From the NCBI GenBank assembly GCA_016235445.1, contig JACRLB010000003.1, forward strand, positions 1-64,000: 64,000 bases of DNA, written 5' to 3'. The stretch is from Chloroflexota bacterium. GTDB taxonomy: Bacteria > Chloroflexota > Anaerolineae > Anaerolineales > Villigracilaceae. Under the pieces are notes generated by a model. The model searched no databases. It was not told the DNA's origin and saw only the letters and a program-made list of their open reading frames with translations. The position numbers were made by a program, and so were the translations under genes. Below are positions 1-8,704 of the stretch, piece by piece. Every line of letters begins with the position of its first letter. The first letter of the stretch is position 1.

Positions 1-243
1 GCGCTGGAATCTTTTGTCAGATTCGAGGCTATCTTTCCACAGCCCGCAAGAATGGGCAGATGGCTCTCTCTGTTTTGCGTCTGGCTTTCATGGGGACTCC
101 TTACTTGCCCAGTTTTGTCTCACCTTTAGCTGTGTAGTTACTATATTATTGTTATAATGCGTATCTGTTCCCGCCGCCCATCAGCCCTAATTCACTGCGT
201 TGTTCGAACTGCAAAGTGAATGTAGATTGCAAAGTGACACCGA
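1..243. other. Upstream region with possible structured RNA and moaA promoter
   Basis: No convincing protein gene is visible. Bases 10-26 can fold as GAATC/GATTC, and bases 28-67 as a 7-bp stem (GCTATCT with AGATGGC) closed by a GCCC/GGGC hairpin, so the window may begin inside a structured RNA or a repeat. A TATAAT box lies at 153-158, on the correct strand to serve moaA at 244. I could not match the fold to a known RNA family. Confidence 0.3.
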
Positions 244-1248
244 ATGACACTTATTGATACCCTCAACCGCCCCCTGCGCGACCTGCGGATTTCCGTGACC
301 GACCGCTGTAATTTCCGCTGTGTGTATTGCATGCCCAGGGAAATTTTCGGCCCGGATCACCAGTTCCTGCACCGTGACAAGATTCTGACCTTTGAAGAGA
401 TCACACGGCTGTCTCGCGTTTTTGTTGCGCATGGTGTTCGCAAAATTCGTTTGACGGGCGGCGAGCCGCTTGTCCGCAAAGATTTTCCCGGCCTGATCGC
501 CATGCTCGCCTCCATCCCTGACCTTGACCTGACCCTGACCACCAACGGTTCCATGCTCCCAAAATTTGCAGGCGCGCTAAAAGATGCCGGGCTGAAGCGG
601 GTGACAGTCAGTTTGGATTCGCTCGATAATAAAATTTTCAAATCCATGAACGATGTGGATTTTCCAGTGGAAAAAGTGCTCGAAGGCATGGACGCCGCCG
701 CCGAAGCCGGGCTGGGGCCGATCAAAGTAAACATGGTCGTGAAGCGCGGCGTCAGCGAATCCAGCATTCTGCCGATGGCGCGCTTCTTCCGCGAGAAGGG
801 CTACATCCTGCGCTTCATCGAATATATGGACGTGGGCAATTCCAACGGCTGGCGCATGGACGATGTTCTGCCGGTATCTGAGATCTTAAAAATGATTGGC
901 GCAGAAATGCCGCTTGAACCGCTCGACCCGAACTACCACGGCGAAGTAGCCGGCCGCTGGCGTTACAAGGATGGCAGGGGTGAGATCGGCATGATCGCAT
1001 CCGTTACGCAGGCCTTCTGCCGCGATTGCAACCGCGCCCGTCTTTCCGCTGAAGGAAAACTTTACACCTGCCTGTTCGCCATCAAGGGACACGATCTCCG
1101 CGCATTGCTCCGCGATGGCGCGAGCGATGATGAACTCTCGCAGGAGATCGCGCGGGTGTGGAACAAGCGCGCCGACCGCTATTCCGAGATTCGTTCTGAA
1201 AATACGATTGCCCTGCCCAAAGTGGAAATGTCTCACATCGGCGGATGA
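244..1248 (+). CDS. moaA: GTP 3',8-cyclase MoaA
   Basis: Radical SAM enzyme that, with MoaC, turns GTP into cyclic pyranopterin monophosphate, the first step of molybdenum cofactor synthesis. The first 4Fe-4S motif is CNFRCVYC (Cys22, Cys26, Cys29), followed by TGGEPLVR. The second cluster motif is [19 protein letters not shown] (Cys259, Cys262, Cys276). The protein ends in Gly-Gly, as MoaA proteins do. At 334 residues it has the usual family length. No strong ribosome binding site precedes the ATG. No other Moco synthesis gene lies in the window, although a PLP enzyme resembling Moco sulfurase is encoded at 4859-6256. Confidence 0.96.
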   Translation: MTLIDTLNRPLRDLRISVTDRCNFRCVYCMPREIFGPDHQFLHRDKILTFEEITRLSRVFVAHGVRKIRLTGGEPLVRKDFPGLIAMLASIPDLDLTLTTNGSMLPKFAGALKDAGLKRVTVSLDSLDNKIFKSMNDVDFPVEKVLEGMDAAAEAGLGPIKVNMVVKRGVSESSILPMARFFREKGYILRFIEYMDVGNSNGWRMDDVLPVSEILKMIGAEMPLEPLDPNYHGEVAGRWRYKDGRGEIGMIASVTQAFCRDCNRARLSAEGKLYTCLFAIKGHDLRALLRDGASDDELSQEIARVWNKRADRYSEIRSENTIALPKVEMSHIGG

Positions 1249-1459
1249 GGAAAATATAATCCGCCAATCTTCGCAAATGAGGCTCTCGGAGAGTTGCCTT
1301 AATGCTTCGCTTGTACACGGACGACACGGAGGAAAACCTTTTAAATCTGCCTTTTTCCGTGCGCGAAGCGTCCGTGACATTGTGCCCGTAGGGTAAATCC
1401 GTGTACCAAAAAAGGTTAATCACAACGATACCCAATGAGCCGCAAACAAAAGAGGAACC
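1249..1459. repeat. Intergenic palindromic spacer
   Basis: The spacer contains an imperfect palindrome at about 1311-1407. Its outer arms are GTACACGGA and TCCGTGTAC, and an inner pair is CACGGAGGAAAA and TTTTTCCGTG. This is the same style of folded filler found between many genes in the window. No gene is supported here. Confidence 0.45.
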
Positions 1460-2173
1460 TTGTTTTCACCCCAAAAAATCAAAGCCGTATTATTCGACCT
1501 GGACGGAACACTCCGCCTTCACATCCCCAGCGGTGGGGATGTTTTTTCGGCGCGCGCCCGCGAGATCGGCCTGCGCATTTCAGACGAGGATCAAATTCGC
1601 GCCGAACGCTGGGAGCATTATTATTTTGCAAACTCACCGGAAATAAAAAAGGATTTCGAGGAATTCAAGGAAGATGCCTTCTGGGTAAATTTCAGCCGCA
1701 GGAGATTGGTGGCGCTCGGATGTAACCCAAAAGACGCCGCCGAACTCAGCAGGCCAATCTCCGCTTACATGCGCGATCATTACAAGCCCGAAGTGCGCGT
1801 CCCCGAAGATTCGCGCGCGCTGTTATCGTCCCTGCAAGAGGGCGGCTACATTTTGGGCGTCATCTCCAACCGCGATAAACCTTTCCACGAAGAGCTGAAA
1901 AACCTGAAACTCGATTCACATTTCAGCTTTTCGCTTGCGGGCGGCGAAGTTAAATCCTTCAAACCCGAACCCGCCATCTTTGAACATGGATTGAAACGGG
2001 CAGGCGTCAATGCGGATGAAGCCATCTACGTCGGCGACAATTACTTCGCAGACATCATCGGCTCGCTTCGCGCCGGACTGACGCCTGTTCTCTACGACCC
2101 AAACAGTCTCTTCCCCGAAGCAGAGTGCGCCGTCATCAAATCCTTCGGCGAACTGCACAGACTGTTAAAGTAA
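1460..2173 (+). CDS. HAD-superfamily hydrolase (phosphoglycolate phosphatase-like)
   Basis: A 237-residue cytoplasmic haloacid dehalogenase-type phosphatase. Motif I is DLDGT at residues 13-17, motif II is the Ser/Thr-ending strand near VISN, the motif III lysine lies in KPEP, and motif IV is GDNYFADIIG. The layout, with a helical cap between motifs I and II, fits the phosphoglycolate phosphatase/HAD-IA group, but the substrate cannot be read from sequence. The best start is TTG, preceded by AGAGGA three bases upstream, which is rather close. It stands alone between repeat-rich spacers. Confidence 0.82.
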   Translation: MFSPQKIKAVLFDLDGTLRLHIPSGGDVFSARAREIGLRISDEDQIRAERWEHYYFANSPEIKKDFEEFKEDAFWVNFSRRRLVALGCNPKDAAELSRPISAYMRDHYKPEVRVPEDSRALLSSLQEGGYILGVISNRDKPFHEELKNLKLDSHFSFSLAGGEVKSFKPEPAIFEHGLKRAGVNADEAIYVGDNYFADIIGSLRAGLTPVLYDPNSLFPEAECAVIKSFGELHRLLK

Positions 2174-2458
2174 ATAGCCCTGCTTCGATCCATATCGTGA
2201 AAGTTCATTCTTTCGCGGTATTTTGTTGCAGACGGGCCGCATGTCCCGTGTAATGACCCCGAAGGGTCAAATGATTATAGATTTTTGGATGCGGCAAATT
2301 CAATCCCGAAGGGGTGTCAGAGAATGTAAAATCCATGTCATCCCTACGGGATTTGGTTTACTTCACACAATTTTCTATAATCCTGCCATCCCTTCGGGAT
2401 TATTAACCAAGCAAAGTTGATTAAATAATTTATGCAACAAGCGATAAAATAGAATCAA
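2174..2458. repeat. Dispersed intergenic repeat, copy A (four CCGAAGGG-type palindromes)
   Basis: Bases about 2249-2406 carry a roughly 155-bp element with four short palindromes of the form ATCCCGAAGGGAT or ACCCCGAAGGGGT, separated by AT-rich arms such as AAATGATTATAG. The same element occurs in reverse orientation at about 15238-15400 with most bases conserved. There is no coding capacity with a plausible start. Confidence 0.75.
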
Positions 2459-2461
2459 TAC

Positions 2462-2537
2462 TTCACGATTCTGGAGTCGATCAGCTTGCTGATCGGCGTT
2501 CAGGCAGCAAACTGCCTGACTCCAGAGTCCTTCGTGA
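2462..2537. repeat. Cloverleaf-like palindromic repeat E1
   Basis: Outer arms TTCACGA (2462-2468) and TCGTGAA (2531-2537) enclose a second stem CTGGAGT/ACTCCAG and two inner hairpins, GATCAGCTTGCTGATC and CAGGCAGCAAACTGCCTG. The result is a three-way junction. Related elements with different inner stems occur at 12074-12149, 43060-43117 and 45421-45482. Confidence 0.65.
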
Positions 2538-2568
2538 ACTACTGAGAATCGAATAAAAGGAGGCGCTC

Positions 2569-3918
2569 ATGGCCTGGGAACGAAAGATCATGCGCATTGT
2601 GCGCGTGCGGAATTCACAGAAGACTGGCGTGCTGGCAAAACTGCTGACCGCCATCGCCGAAGCAGGCGGGAATACCGGCAGTATCGTGTTGTTGACCGAA
2701 ACCACCCAAAACGTGGTGCGCGACATCACCGTCACTGCCGAGGATGAAACACAGCTTGAAGCCGTGCTCGAGGCGATGCGGAATAATGAAGGCACCAAAG
2801 TAATCGAAGTGCGCGACGAGGTGCTGGAACTTCACCAGAAAGGCAAGATCGCCATCCGCTCGCGCTATAAAATCGAATCGCTTACCACCTTGCGGCGGGT
2901 GTACACGCCCGGCGTGGCGGAGGTCTGTTTGCGGATCGCGAAGGACCCGTCACAGGCGCGGCTGTACACCAGCATCAGCCACATGGTTGCCATCGTCACA
3001 GACGGGACGGCGGTGCTTGGGCTGGGGGATATTGGTCCGCTGGCGGGGATGCCCGTGATGGAAGGCAAAGCCATGTTGATGGAAACCCTCGTGGGGCTTT
3101 CAGGGATTCCGATTCTGCTCAACACGAAAGACCCGGATGAAATCGTCTCTGCCGTTGCGGCGATTGCGCCAACCTTTGCCGCCATTCAACTGGAGGATAT
3201 TTCCGCGCCGCGCTGTTTCGAGATCGAAGAAAGATTGCAAGCCATGCTCGATATCCCCGTGATGCACGATGACCAGCACGGCACGGCCGTGGTCTGCACG
3301 GCGGCGATGATGGTGGCATCCCGCGAAACAGGCACCGACTTGAACAAGGCTGTCATCGGGCAGATCGGGCTTGGGGCGGCAGGCCATGCCATCGGTCAGA
3401 TGATGATGCGCTTGACTGGGAACCCAGTCTATGGCGCGGACTTGAGTCCACAGGCTTTGGAGCGTTTTAAAAAGGCGGGGGGTATCAAATCCAATTTGAA
3501 AGAGATCATGGAAACATGCGACATTGTGGTGGCAACGACGGGCGCGCCGAATCTGATCAAGCCTGAGATGGTGCGCAAGGGGCAGATCATCCTTGCGCTT
3601 TCCAACCCGAATGCCGAGATCGACCCCGATGTGGCGATGGAACGCGGCGCGGCGTTTGCGGCGGATGGGAAATCGGTGAACAATGTTTTGGGGTTCCCCG
3701 GCATCTTCCGCGGCGCAGTGGATTCGTACGCGCCGCGCATCACGCATGAAATGTATCTGGCCGCCGCAAAGACAATTGCAGACATGACCCCGCCCGGCGA
3801 ATTGGTGCCCAGCCCGCTGGATAAAAAAGTGCATCGCGCCGTGGCGCGCGCTGTGGCAGAGACGGCCATCAAGCAGGGCATTGCCCGCGCAGATTATGTG
3901 CCGTACGTGGAGGAGTGA
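2569..3918 (+). CDS. NAD(P)-dependent malic enzyme with N-terminal ACT domain
   Basis: A 449-residue malate dehydrogenase (oxaloacetate-decarboxylating) that makes pyruvate from malate. Residues about 1-85 form an ACT domain, a likely allosteric amino acid-binding module. The malic enzyme core follows, with the catalytic [10 protein letters not shown] segment, [17 protein letters not shown] and the metal-binding LEDIS and HDDQHGTA motifs. The nucleotide-binding [13 protein letters not shown] lies in the C-terminal Rossmann domain. The start is well supported by AAAGGAGG nine bases upstream. A terminator hairpin follows the stop. ACT-malic enzyme fusions are known in Gram-positive bacteria and Chloroflexota. 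Confidence 0.93.
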   Translation: MAWERKIMRIVRVRNSQKTGVLAKLLTAIAEAGGNTGSIVLLTETTQNVVRDITVTAEDETQLEAVLEAMRNNEGTKVIEVRDEVLELHQKGKIAIRSRYKIESLTTLRRVYTPGVAEVCLRIAKDPSQARLYTSISHMVAIVTDGTAVLGLGDIGPLAGMPVMEGKAMLMETLVGLSGIPILLNTKDPDEIVSAVAAIAPTFAAIQLEDISAPRCFEIEERLQAMLDIPVMHDDQHGTAVVCTAAMMVASRETGTDLNKAVIGQIGLGAAGHAIGQMMMRLTGNPVYGADLSPQALERFKKAGGIKSNLKEIMETCDIVVATTGAPNLIKPEMVRKGQIILALSNPNAEIDPDVAMERGAAFAADGKSVNNVLGFPGIFRGAVDSYAPRITHEMYLAAAKTIADMTPPGELVPSPLDKKVHRAVARAVAETAIKQGIARADYVPYVEE

Positions 3919-3924
3919 TTTAAA

Positions 3925-3966
3925 AATAAAAAATCGCCAAAGTGAAAACTGGCGATTTTTTATTTT
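3925..3966. terminator. Bidirectional intrinsic terminator
   Basis: The stem AAATCGCCA/TGGCGATTT has runs of A before and T after it, so it can end transcription of the malic enzyme on the plus strand and of ywbE arriving on the minus strand. Confidence 0.85.
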
Positions 3967-4000
3967 ATGCAGGCATTCAAATCAGGGTTTCAAAAAAGGT

Positions 4001-4204
4001 TTACTCGCTGGTTTCGACGATCTCTTTCACACGCCCCACCTGCCCATCTGCCAAACGAACTTTGATTCCGTGCGGGTGATTGGGTGATTTGGTGAGAATG
4101 TCTTTCACGATGCCTTTGGTGAGCTTGCCCGTGCGCTGATCCTGTTTGAGGACGATGAGCACGGTGATGCCGGGTTTGATGGTGGAGCGGGTTTGTCCGT
4201 TCAT
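4001..4204 (-). CDS. YwbE family protein
   Basis: A 67-residue basic protein of the YwbE family (DUF2196), recognised from the SxIKPGxxVxIVLKxDQRTGKLTxGxVxDILTxSxxHPHGIKVRLxxGQVGRV pattern that spans nearly all of it. Its function is unknown; the fold is probably a small beta barrel. The ATG overlaps the stop of the upstream membrane protein gene in an ATGA arrangement, so translation is likely coupled. The shared terminator at 3925-3966 ends the transcript. Confidence 0.85.
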   Translation of the reverse strand: MNGQTRSTIKPGITVLIVLKQDQRTGKLTKGIVKDILTKSPNHPHGIKVRLADGQVGRVKEIVETSE

Positions 4205-4857
4205 AATTTATTCCAATTTATCATCCTTACAAGAATTATGCCTGTTACTGCGCCAAAGGACCCGCCAAGAAATAACCCAGCCATACTCCATCCGATATAA
4301 GGATTGAAAATTTCGCCAAGACGATAATTGATGGACATTGCCGTTGTCATCAAAAACACAACGAACATGTTTCCAAGTCCGAAGCCAAGCAATGCATAAA
4401 TAAAAGCCTTCGAGAACCAATCTGGAGGATTCTTATTTTTTTCGACCTTCAACAACCCCATCACTGCAAAAACAATCCAGAATGTAACGCCCATACTAAA
4501 TATAAAATTCACCTCGCTAGTCAGGTTCGTTGCTCTGGACTCTACAAACGAGAAAATTATCCAGCCGCCCACCTCTGTGCCAAACCAAATCAATTTGTCA
4601 AGGAACTTAAGAGGTTGTTGTTTAGAAAAGTACTCCGATGGAAGAATCCTTGCTGCCCAAATTGTTAATTCAAATACTAACGCCGCAACAAACTCTCCTG
4701 TTCTCAATCCAAATTCGTTTAAGGCTAATTGTCCAAGATATTCGCCAAGACACCAGCCTATTGACATGCCAATTGCACTTGACATTGTCCAATTGAGCCA
4801 AAACCGTCTCTTTTCTTGGCGAATTTCTTCTTGATCAAGAATCGTTGACTGAATCAT
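4201..4857 (-). CDS. Hypothetical multi-pass membrane protein
   Basis: An unrecognised protein of 218 residues. After a charged cytoplasmic N-terminus it shows four to six hydrophobic segments, including ones around WTMSSAIGMSIGWCLG, FIFSMGVTFWIVFAVMG, AFIYALLGFGLGNMFVVF and MAGLFLGGSFGAVTGIILV. A longer frame extends upstream to 5163 but runs inside the PLP enzyme gene. The ATG at 4857 lies immediately after that gene's stop, so I chose it. The stop overlaps the ywbE start. The region is more AT-rich than its neighbours, which could indicate a later arrival. Confidence 0.6.
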   Translation of the reverse strand: MIQSTILDQEEIRQEKRRFWLNWTMSSAIGMSIGWCLGEYLGQLALNEFGLRTGEFVAALVFELTIWAARILPSEYFSKQQPLKFLDKLIWFGTEVGGWIIFSFVESRATNLTSEVNFIFSMGVTFWIVFAVMGLLKVEKNKNPPDWFSKAFIYALLGFGLGNMFVVFLMTTAMSINYRLGEIFNPYIGWSMAGLFLGGSFGAVTGIILVRMINWNKL

Positions 4858-4858
4858 A

Positions 4859-6256
4859 TCACCCCAACAACCCTCTCGCAAAGGACAAAAACGCCTGCAC
4901 ATCATTGAAGTTGGTGACCATGCCCACGGAGATTCGCACGGCTCCCGATGATTTGCCGTCAATGCACAGGCGGAAATCGTCAATCGAGAGTCTGTCTTCG
5001 TGATCGGGGCGGGTGAAGCAGACGTCCAACTCCACGCGGGAGATGCCGAGGGCAATCTCGCCCGCGCCGGGGTTGCAGAAACAGCCTGTCCGCAGCGAGA
5101 TGTTGACTTTGTTGGCTTCGCCTTCGATGAAGCGGTGATCGAAGGCTTTGTCGTTTTTGTCATAGAAGTTGACCGTCACCGCCCCGCCTCTTCCCTCGCT
5201 GGAATTTGGTCCAAACAACCGCACAAGCGACTCCCCGTTACTGTGCTTCATGGCCGTGAGGTTCTCCAACAGCCAGCCCGTTAATGTTTTAACTCTCTCG
5301 CTGATGACATCGTAGCCAATCGACTCGATGTGCTTCAGCCCGATCTCGAGCGCGGGGATGTTGAGATAATCCAGCGTTCCATCTTCAAAGGCGGCGGCGC
5401 CTTCGGCGAGATAATATTTATCTCCCTGCACAGACGCGACGGTGATCGTCCCGCCCGCAAACCAGGGACGGTGTAATTTTGCGAGAGCAGATTTACGCGC
5501 GATCAATGCGCCCAGCCCCGTGGGATAGCCGAAGATTTTATAAAATGAGATCGGCACAAAATCAGGTTTGACTTTGCTTAAGTCCAATTTGTTGGTGGGG
5601 ACGTAGGCGGCGGCGTCGAGCAGAACGTCCCAGCCGTGGGCGTGGGCTTTCTCGATCCACTCCAGCGGATGTTTGACCGAGGAGAAGTTCGATTGCGCGG
5701 GGAATGCAAACAGGTTATGACCAGCCGTCGAAGGGCGGGCCAGCTCAAGGTTAAGTTGCGAAGCGTCCACGCGCATGTCGGGGAGCATGACGGGGATGTA
5801 GGTCACATCCGCGCCGCGGGCGTGTGCGAATTCCCGAATCCCATTGACGGAGTTGTGATTGTCGAAAGTCAAAAGATAACGGCCGTTCGGGAAGGGATAG
5901 GACTCGCCGACGAGCTTGAGCGCACTGCTGGCGTTGGATGTGAAGATGGCGAGATATTCATCGGGGTCGGCGTTGAAAAATTTGAGGATGTATTCGCGCG
6001 CGCCTTCGACGAGATGCGTGGCCGCAAGCGAAGTTGGGTTCGATGAATGCGGGTTGCCAAACGTGTTTTCGCTGAGCAGTTTGTGATGCTTCTTGATCTG
6101 CGACTCGGCATAGATGCCCCCGCCCGTGTAATCGAGATAGATGTGCTCGGCTTCGTCGAGGCGGGCATAATCTTTTTTACGCAGTGCATCGATGGATTCG
6201 GTTTGCTTGTAGGTTGGATATTTTTCGAGAAAAGTTTGAAATTCTTTTGGGGGCAT
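4859..6256 (-). CDS. Class V aminotransferase-fold PLP enzyme (molybdenum cofactor sulfurase-like)
   Basis: A 465-residue PLP-dependent enzyme related to cysteine desulfurases and to the N-terminal domain of molybdenum cofactor sulfurase. The Schiff-base lysine lies in SFYKIFGYPTGLGALI, the PLP aspartate in WDVLLDAAAYVPT, and LRTGCFCNPGAGE matches the catalytic-cysteine loop of Moco sulfurases. The C-terminal MOSC domain of eukaryotic enzymes is absent. The start follows TTTAGGAG. It is the first gene of a compact three-gene run with the membrane protein and ywbE. The substrate is unproven; a role in sulfur mobilisation is an inference from the Cys loop. Confidence 0.8.
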   Translation of the reverse strand: MPPKEFQTFLEKYPTYKQTESIDALRKKDYARLDEAEHIYLDYTGGGIYAESQIKKHHKLLSENTFGNPHSSNPTSLAATHLVEGAREYILKFFNADPDEYLAIFTSNASSALKLVGESYPFPNGRYLLTFDNHNSVNGIREFAHARGADVTYIPVMLPDMRVDASQLNLELARPSTAGHNLFAFPAQSNFSSVKHPLEWIEKAHAHGWDVLLDAAAYVPTNKLDLSKVKPDFVPISFYKIFGYPTGLGALIARKSALAKLHRPWFAGGTITVASVQGDKYYLAEGAAAFEDGTLDYLNIPALEIGLKHIESIGYDVISERVKTLTGWLLENLTAMKHSNGESLVRLFGPNSSEGRGGAVTVNFYDKNDKAFDHRFIEGEANKVNISLRTGCFCNPGAGEIALGISRVELDVCFTRPDHEDRLSIDDFRLCIDGKSSGAVRISVGMVTNFNDVQAFLSFARGLLG

Positions 6257-6410
6257 AATAAACTCCTAAAATTACTTCTTCCTGAGCGGAGCCGCATGTT
6301 TTTTGCGGCGCAGTCGAAGGACAGTGTTTCAAGATAACATTTTCTTCATATCAACCAGTCCTTCGGCTCCGCTCACATCGTCCCGATGCATTTTCGGGAG
6401 GACGGAAAAT
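6257..6410. repeat. Intergenic spacer with short palindromes
   Basis: The spacer holds two opposed copies of a GAGCGGAGCCG...GAAGGAC-like unit (about 6282-6327, and its complement at 6356-6380). No gene is seen. It separates two minus-strand genes. Confidence 0.4.
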
Positions 6411-7166
6411 TTACACCTTCACCGGGTTACTCAACTTCCCCAACCCTTCGATCTCCACATCCACCACATCACCGTTCCGCAGTTCACCCACACCGGCGGG
6501 CGTGCCTGTGAAAATGATGTCGCCGGGCTCCAGCGTCATCACAGACGAAACGTACGCGATCAGTGTGCCAACGTTGAAAACCATATCGCGGGTGGAGGCC
6601 ATCTGGCGCATCTGTCCATTTACGCGGCAGGTGACCACGGCGTCCGATGCGTCGAACTCGGTGTCGATCCATGGGCCGAAGGAGCAGAAGGTGTCGAAGC
6701 CTTTCGCCCGCGTCCATTGACCATCCACCTGCTGTAAGTCGCGGGCGGTGATGTCATTGCCGATGGTGTAGCCGAAGATGTATTCCTTGGCCGTCTCTGT
6801 TGTGACATTTTTTGCGCGCGCGCCGATGACGACAACCAGTTCCGCTTCATGCTCCACCTGTTTGGATTGCGGCGGCAAATAGATATTTTCCCCGTTCGAG
6901 ATGATCGAGGAAGGCGGCTTCAAAAAGATGAGCGGCACTTTGGGAACTTCATTGCCCAACTCTTTGGCGTGTTCCACGTAGTTGCGTCCCACGCAAATGA
7001 TCTTGCTTGGCTCACAGGGCGCGAGCAGTTTCAACTCGCCCACCGGAGTCCTTGCTTCGCGGCGGCGGTATTCGCCAAAGATATTTCCTTGAATCTCCCC
7101 GACCTTGTCTTCCAGCATCCAGCCGTATTTTTGGCCTTCTTCATTTTGATAACGCACGATTTTCAT
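6411..7166 (-). CDS. Fumarylacetoacetate hydrolase family protein
   Basis: A 251-residue member of the FAH family, which includes acylpyruvases, 2-hydroxyhepta-2,4-diene-1,7-dioate isomerases and oxaloacetate tautomerases. Diagnostic segments are CVGRNYVEHAKELGN, the metal-binding HEAELVVVIG, GYTIGNDITARDLQ, KGFDTFCSFGP and PGDIIFTGTPAGVG. A start at 7208 is possible, but MKIVRYQ at 7166 has AAGGAAAT upstream and matches the family N-terminus. The exact substrate is not readable. In this genome type such genes often act in acylpyruvate hydrolysis or metabolite repair. Confidence 0.88.
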   Translation of the reverse strand: MKIVRYQNEEGQKYGWMLEDKVGEIQGNIFGEYRRREARTPVGELKLLAPCEPSKIICVGRNYVEHAKELGNEVPKVPLIFLKPPSSIISNGENIYLPPQSKQVEHEAELVVVIGARAKNVTTETAKEYIFGYTIGNDITARDLQQVDGQWTRAKGFDTFCSFGPWIDTEFDASDAVVTCRVNGQMRQMASTRDMVFNVGTLIAYVSSVMTLEPGDIIFTGTPAGVGELRNGDVVDVEIEGLGKLSNPVKV

Positions 7167-7274
7167 TCTGATTTCCTTATGACAAAACTTTGAACCGCAG
7201 AGATGCAAAGGTCGCAGGGATTAAATTTTTTTTTCCGCGTTCTCTGCGACTCTGCGGTAAAAATAATTTACGTT
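7167..7274. repeat. Palindromic spacer (ACCGCAGAG type)
   Basis: GAACCGCAGAGATGC at about 7191 faces TCTGCGACTCTGCGGT at 7242-7257, with a T-rich loop. It may act as a terminator for folK or simply be one of the many palindromic spacers. Confidence 0.4.
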
Positions 7275-7760
7275 CTATTTGCCCTCATACACATTGACAT
7301 TGACCCGATCCACATCCAACAGCAGGTCCTGGACCTGCCTGCCCAACAACGGATGAAACAGATTCGGCGCAATGTCATTCAGCGGCACAAGCACAAAAGC
7401 GCGCTGATGCAAACGTGGGTGCGGAATCATCAGCGGCGGCGAATCGATGATGATGTCGTCGAAGAATAAAATGTCCAGGTCTATCAGGCGCGGGCCGTTC
7501 TGAAAACTCTCCTCACGGCCCAATGCCTTTTCAAGCCGTTTCAAATGTCCAAGCAATTCTTCAGGCTCAAGATACGTCTCGGCCATCAGCGCCTGATTCA
7601 AAAACGCATCCTGCTCCTTGAATCCCCAGGGCGGCGTTTCATAGACAGGCGACTTCTTCTTCACGTTCATTTGCGGCGTCAGGTTGCCAACCGCATTCTT
7701 CAAATTGGCAAGGCGGTTGCCGATGTTGCTTCCAAGCGCGAGATAAACAATGTGTTCCAT
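7275..7760 (-). CDS. folK: HPPK, 2-amino-4-hydroxy-6-hydroxymethyldihydropteridine diphosphokinase
   Basis: Transfers pyrophosphate from ATP to 6-hydroxymethyl-7,8-dihydropterin in folate synthesis. The whole 161-residue family is present: the start LALGSNIGNRLANL, the SPVYETPPWG segment, FLNQALMAET, and the signature GPRLIDLDILFFDD with catalytic aspartates, followed by PHPRLHQRAFVLVPL. It starts three bases after the stop of the upstream DinB/ClbS-like gene, so the two are likely cotranscribed. No folB or folP neighbour is seen. Confidence 0.95.
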   Translation of the reverse strand: MEHIVYLALGSNIGNRLANLKNAVGNLTPQMNVKKKSPVYETPPWGFKEQDAFLNQALMAETYLEPEELLGHLKRLEKALGREESFQNGPRLIDLDILFFDDIIIDSPPLMIPHPRLHQRAFVLVPLNDIAPNLFHPLLGRQVQDLLLDVDRVNVNVYEGK

Positions 7761-7763
7761 ACT

Positions 7764-8606
7764 TCACCCGTTGATGGCGTGCTCATCGAAATGTCCAACC
7801 ACATCCGCCGCGAGCCAGCCTTCAATGTCGCTGTTCGCAAACGCATCTTCAGGCAGGTCGTTCACGAGCTTAATCATATCCTGTCTTTTACTTTCAAATT
7901 GTTTTTGCGTTTCTGCATCCGAAAGTTTTTTATACTTCGCGATCAACTCAGCGTTGAACGCGTCTGTATCCACATCCTGCCATTTATAATTCGGGTCTTT
8001 CCAGATACCCGTCACAATGCGCTCGCCCTCCTGCCACCATGCAATCACATGCCCAAGCATCTCACGGAAATTTTCAACGCCCTGTTTTTTCAAGTAGGCA
8101 TCCTGATCTTCGACCTTCTCGAACTTTTCGATATACATTGACCATTCATTCTCCAGCGTATCCAATGCCAGAAAGCGGCTCAACGCCACGAGATGTTCGC
8201 GAGCATGGTGGATGAAGACTCCATAGACCCACGAACGCACACGACGATTCTCCCACGCCGCTTCATTCATGGACCGTAAATCTGCCTCGGTTTTCTGACG
8301 CATTTTCTCAAAATGAGTCAAGAACTCGGCCTCGTCCCAGCTTTTATATTTTTCAATCGCCTCTGCATTGAACACATCGAAATCATATTTTCTGCGTTCA
8401 AGGTCGCGCTCCTCCGCAATCGCAAGGATGATCGGCATCGCCTCCTCCCACCAGGCCAGCACATGCGCCAGCATATCGCGGAACCGCTCATAGCCCTGAG
8501 CCTTCACCCGCTTCATCCCTTCGTCCACGGGCAGGCGGTTGAAACGCTCGATATACGTCCCCCATTCGATTTCAATAAAGTCAAGTGTGCGTTGTTTGTA
8601 GCTCAT
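7764..8606 (-). CDS. Tandem-duplicated DinB/ClbS-like four-helix-bundle protein
   Basis: A 280-residue cytoplasmic protein made of two homologous halves, each about 135 residues. Matching pairs include ERFRDMLAHVLAWWEEAMPII with NFREMLGHVIAWWQEGERIV, and DFDVFNAEAIEKYKSWDEAE with DTDAFNAELIAKYKKLSDAE. The family resembles the DinB/ClbS (DUF1706) helical bundle, whose members include colibactin-resistance and metal-binding proteins. The start MSYKQ follows CGGAGAA. Conserved His residues (for example HHAREH, and HFDEH at the end) may bind metal. The function is unknown and the duplication is directly visible. Confidence 0.7.
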   Translation of the reverse strand: MSYKQRTLDFIEIEWGTYIERFNRLPVDEGMKRVKAQGYERFRDMLAHVLAWWEEAMPIILAIAEERDLERRKYDFDVFNAEAIEKYKSWDEAEFLTHFEKMRQKTEADLRSMNEAAWENRRVRSWVYGVFIHHAREHLVALSRFLALDTLENEWSMYIEKFEKVEDQDAYLKKQGVENFREMLGHVIAWWQEGERIVTGIWKDPNYKWQDVDTDAFNAELIAKYKKLSDAETQKQFESKRQDMIKLVNDLPEDAFANSDIEGWLAADVVGHFDEHAING

Positions 8607-8704
8607 TGATATTCTCCGTTTCAAGCCTCAACCACGAAGGTCACTAAGGTACACAAAGGAAGTGCTTTTGGTTTTCCCTTTGTGACCCTTTGTCTCCTTT
8701 GTGG
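8607..8704. repeat. Palindromic spacer (ACCACGAAGG type)
   Basis: AACCACGAAGGTCACTAAGG at about 8628 faces the complement CCTTTGTCTCCTTTGTGGTT near 8687-8706. A similar element lies at about 18158-18246 between the ABC genes. No coding sequence. Confidence 0.5.

Noticed and set aside
2223-2420. Short plus-strand frame of 65 codons
   Set aside because: It reads through the dispersed CCGAAGGG palindrome element and has no ribosome site.
4858-5163. N-terminal extension of the membrane protein at 4201-4857
   Set aside because: The extra codons run antiparallel in frame through the PLP enzyme gene and read as low-complexity Ser/Pro/Thr; the start at 4857 sits right after that gene's stop.
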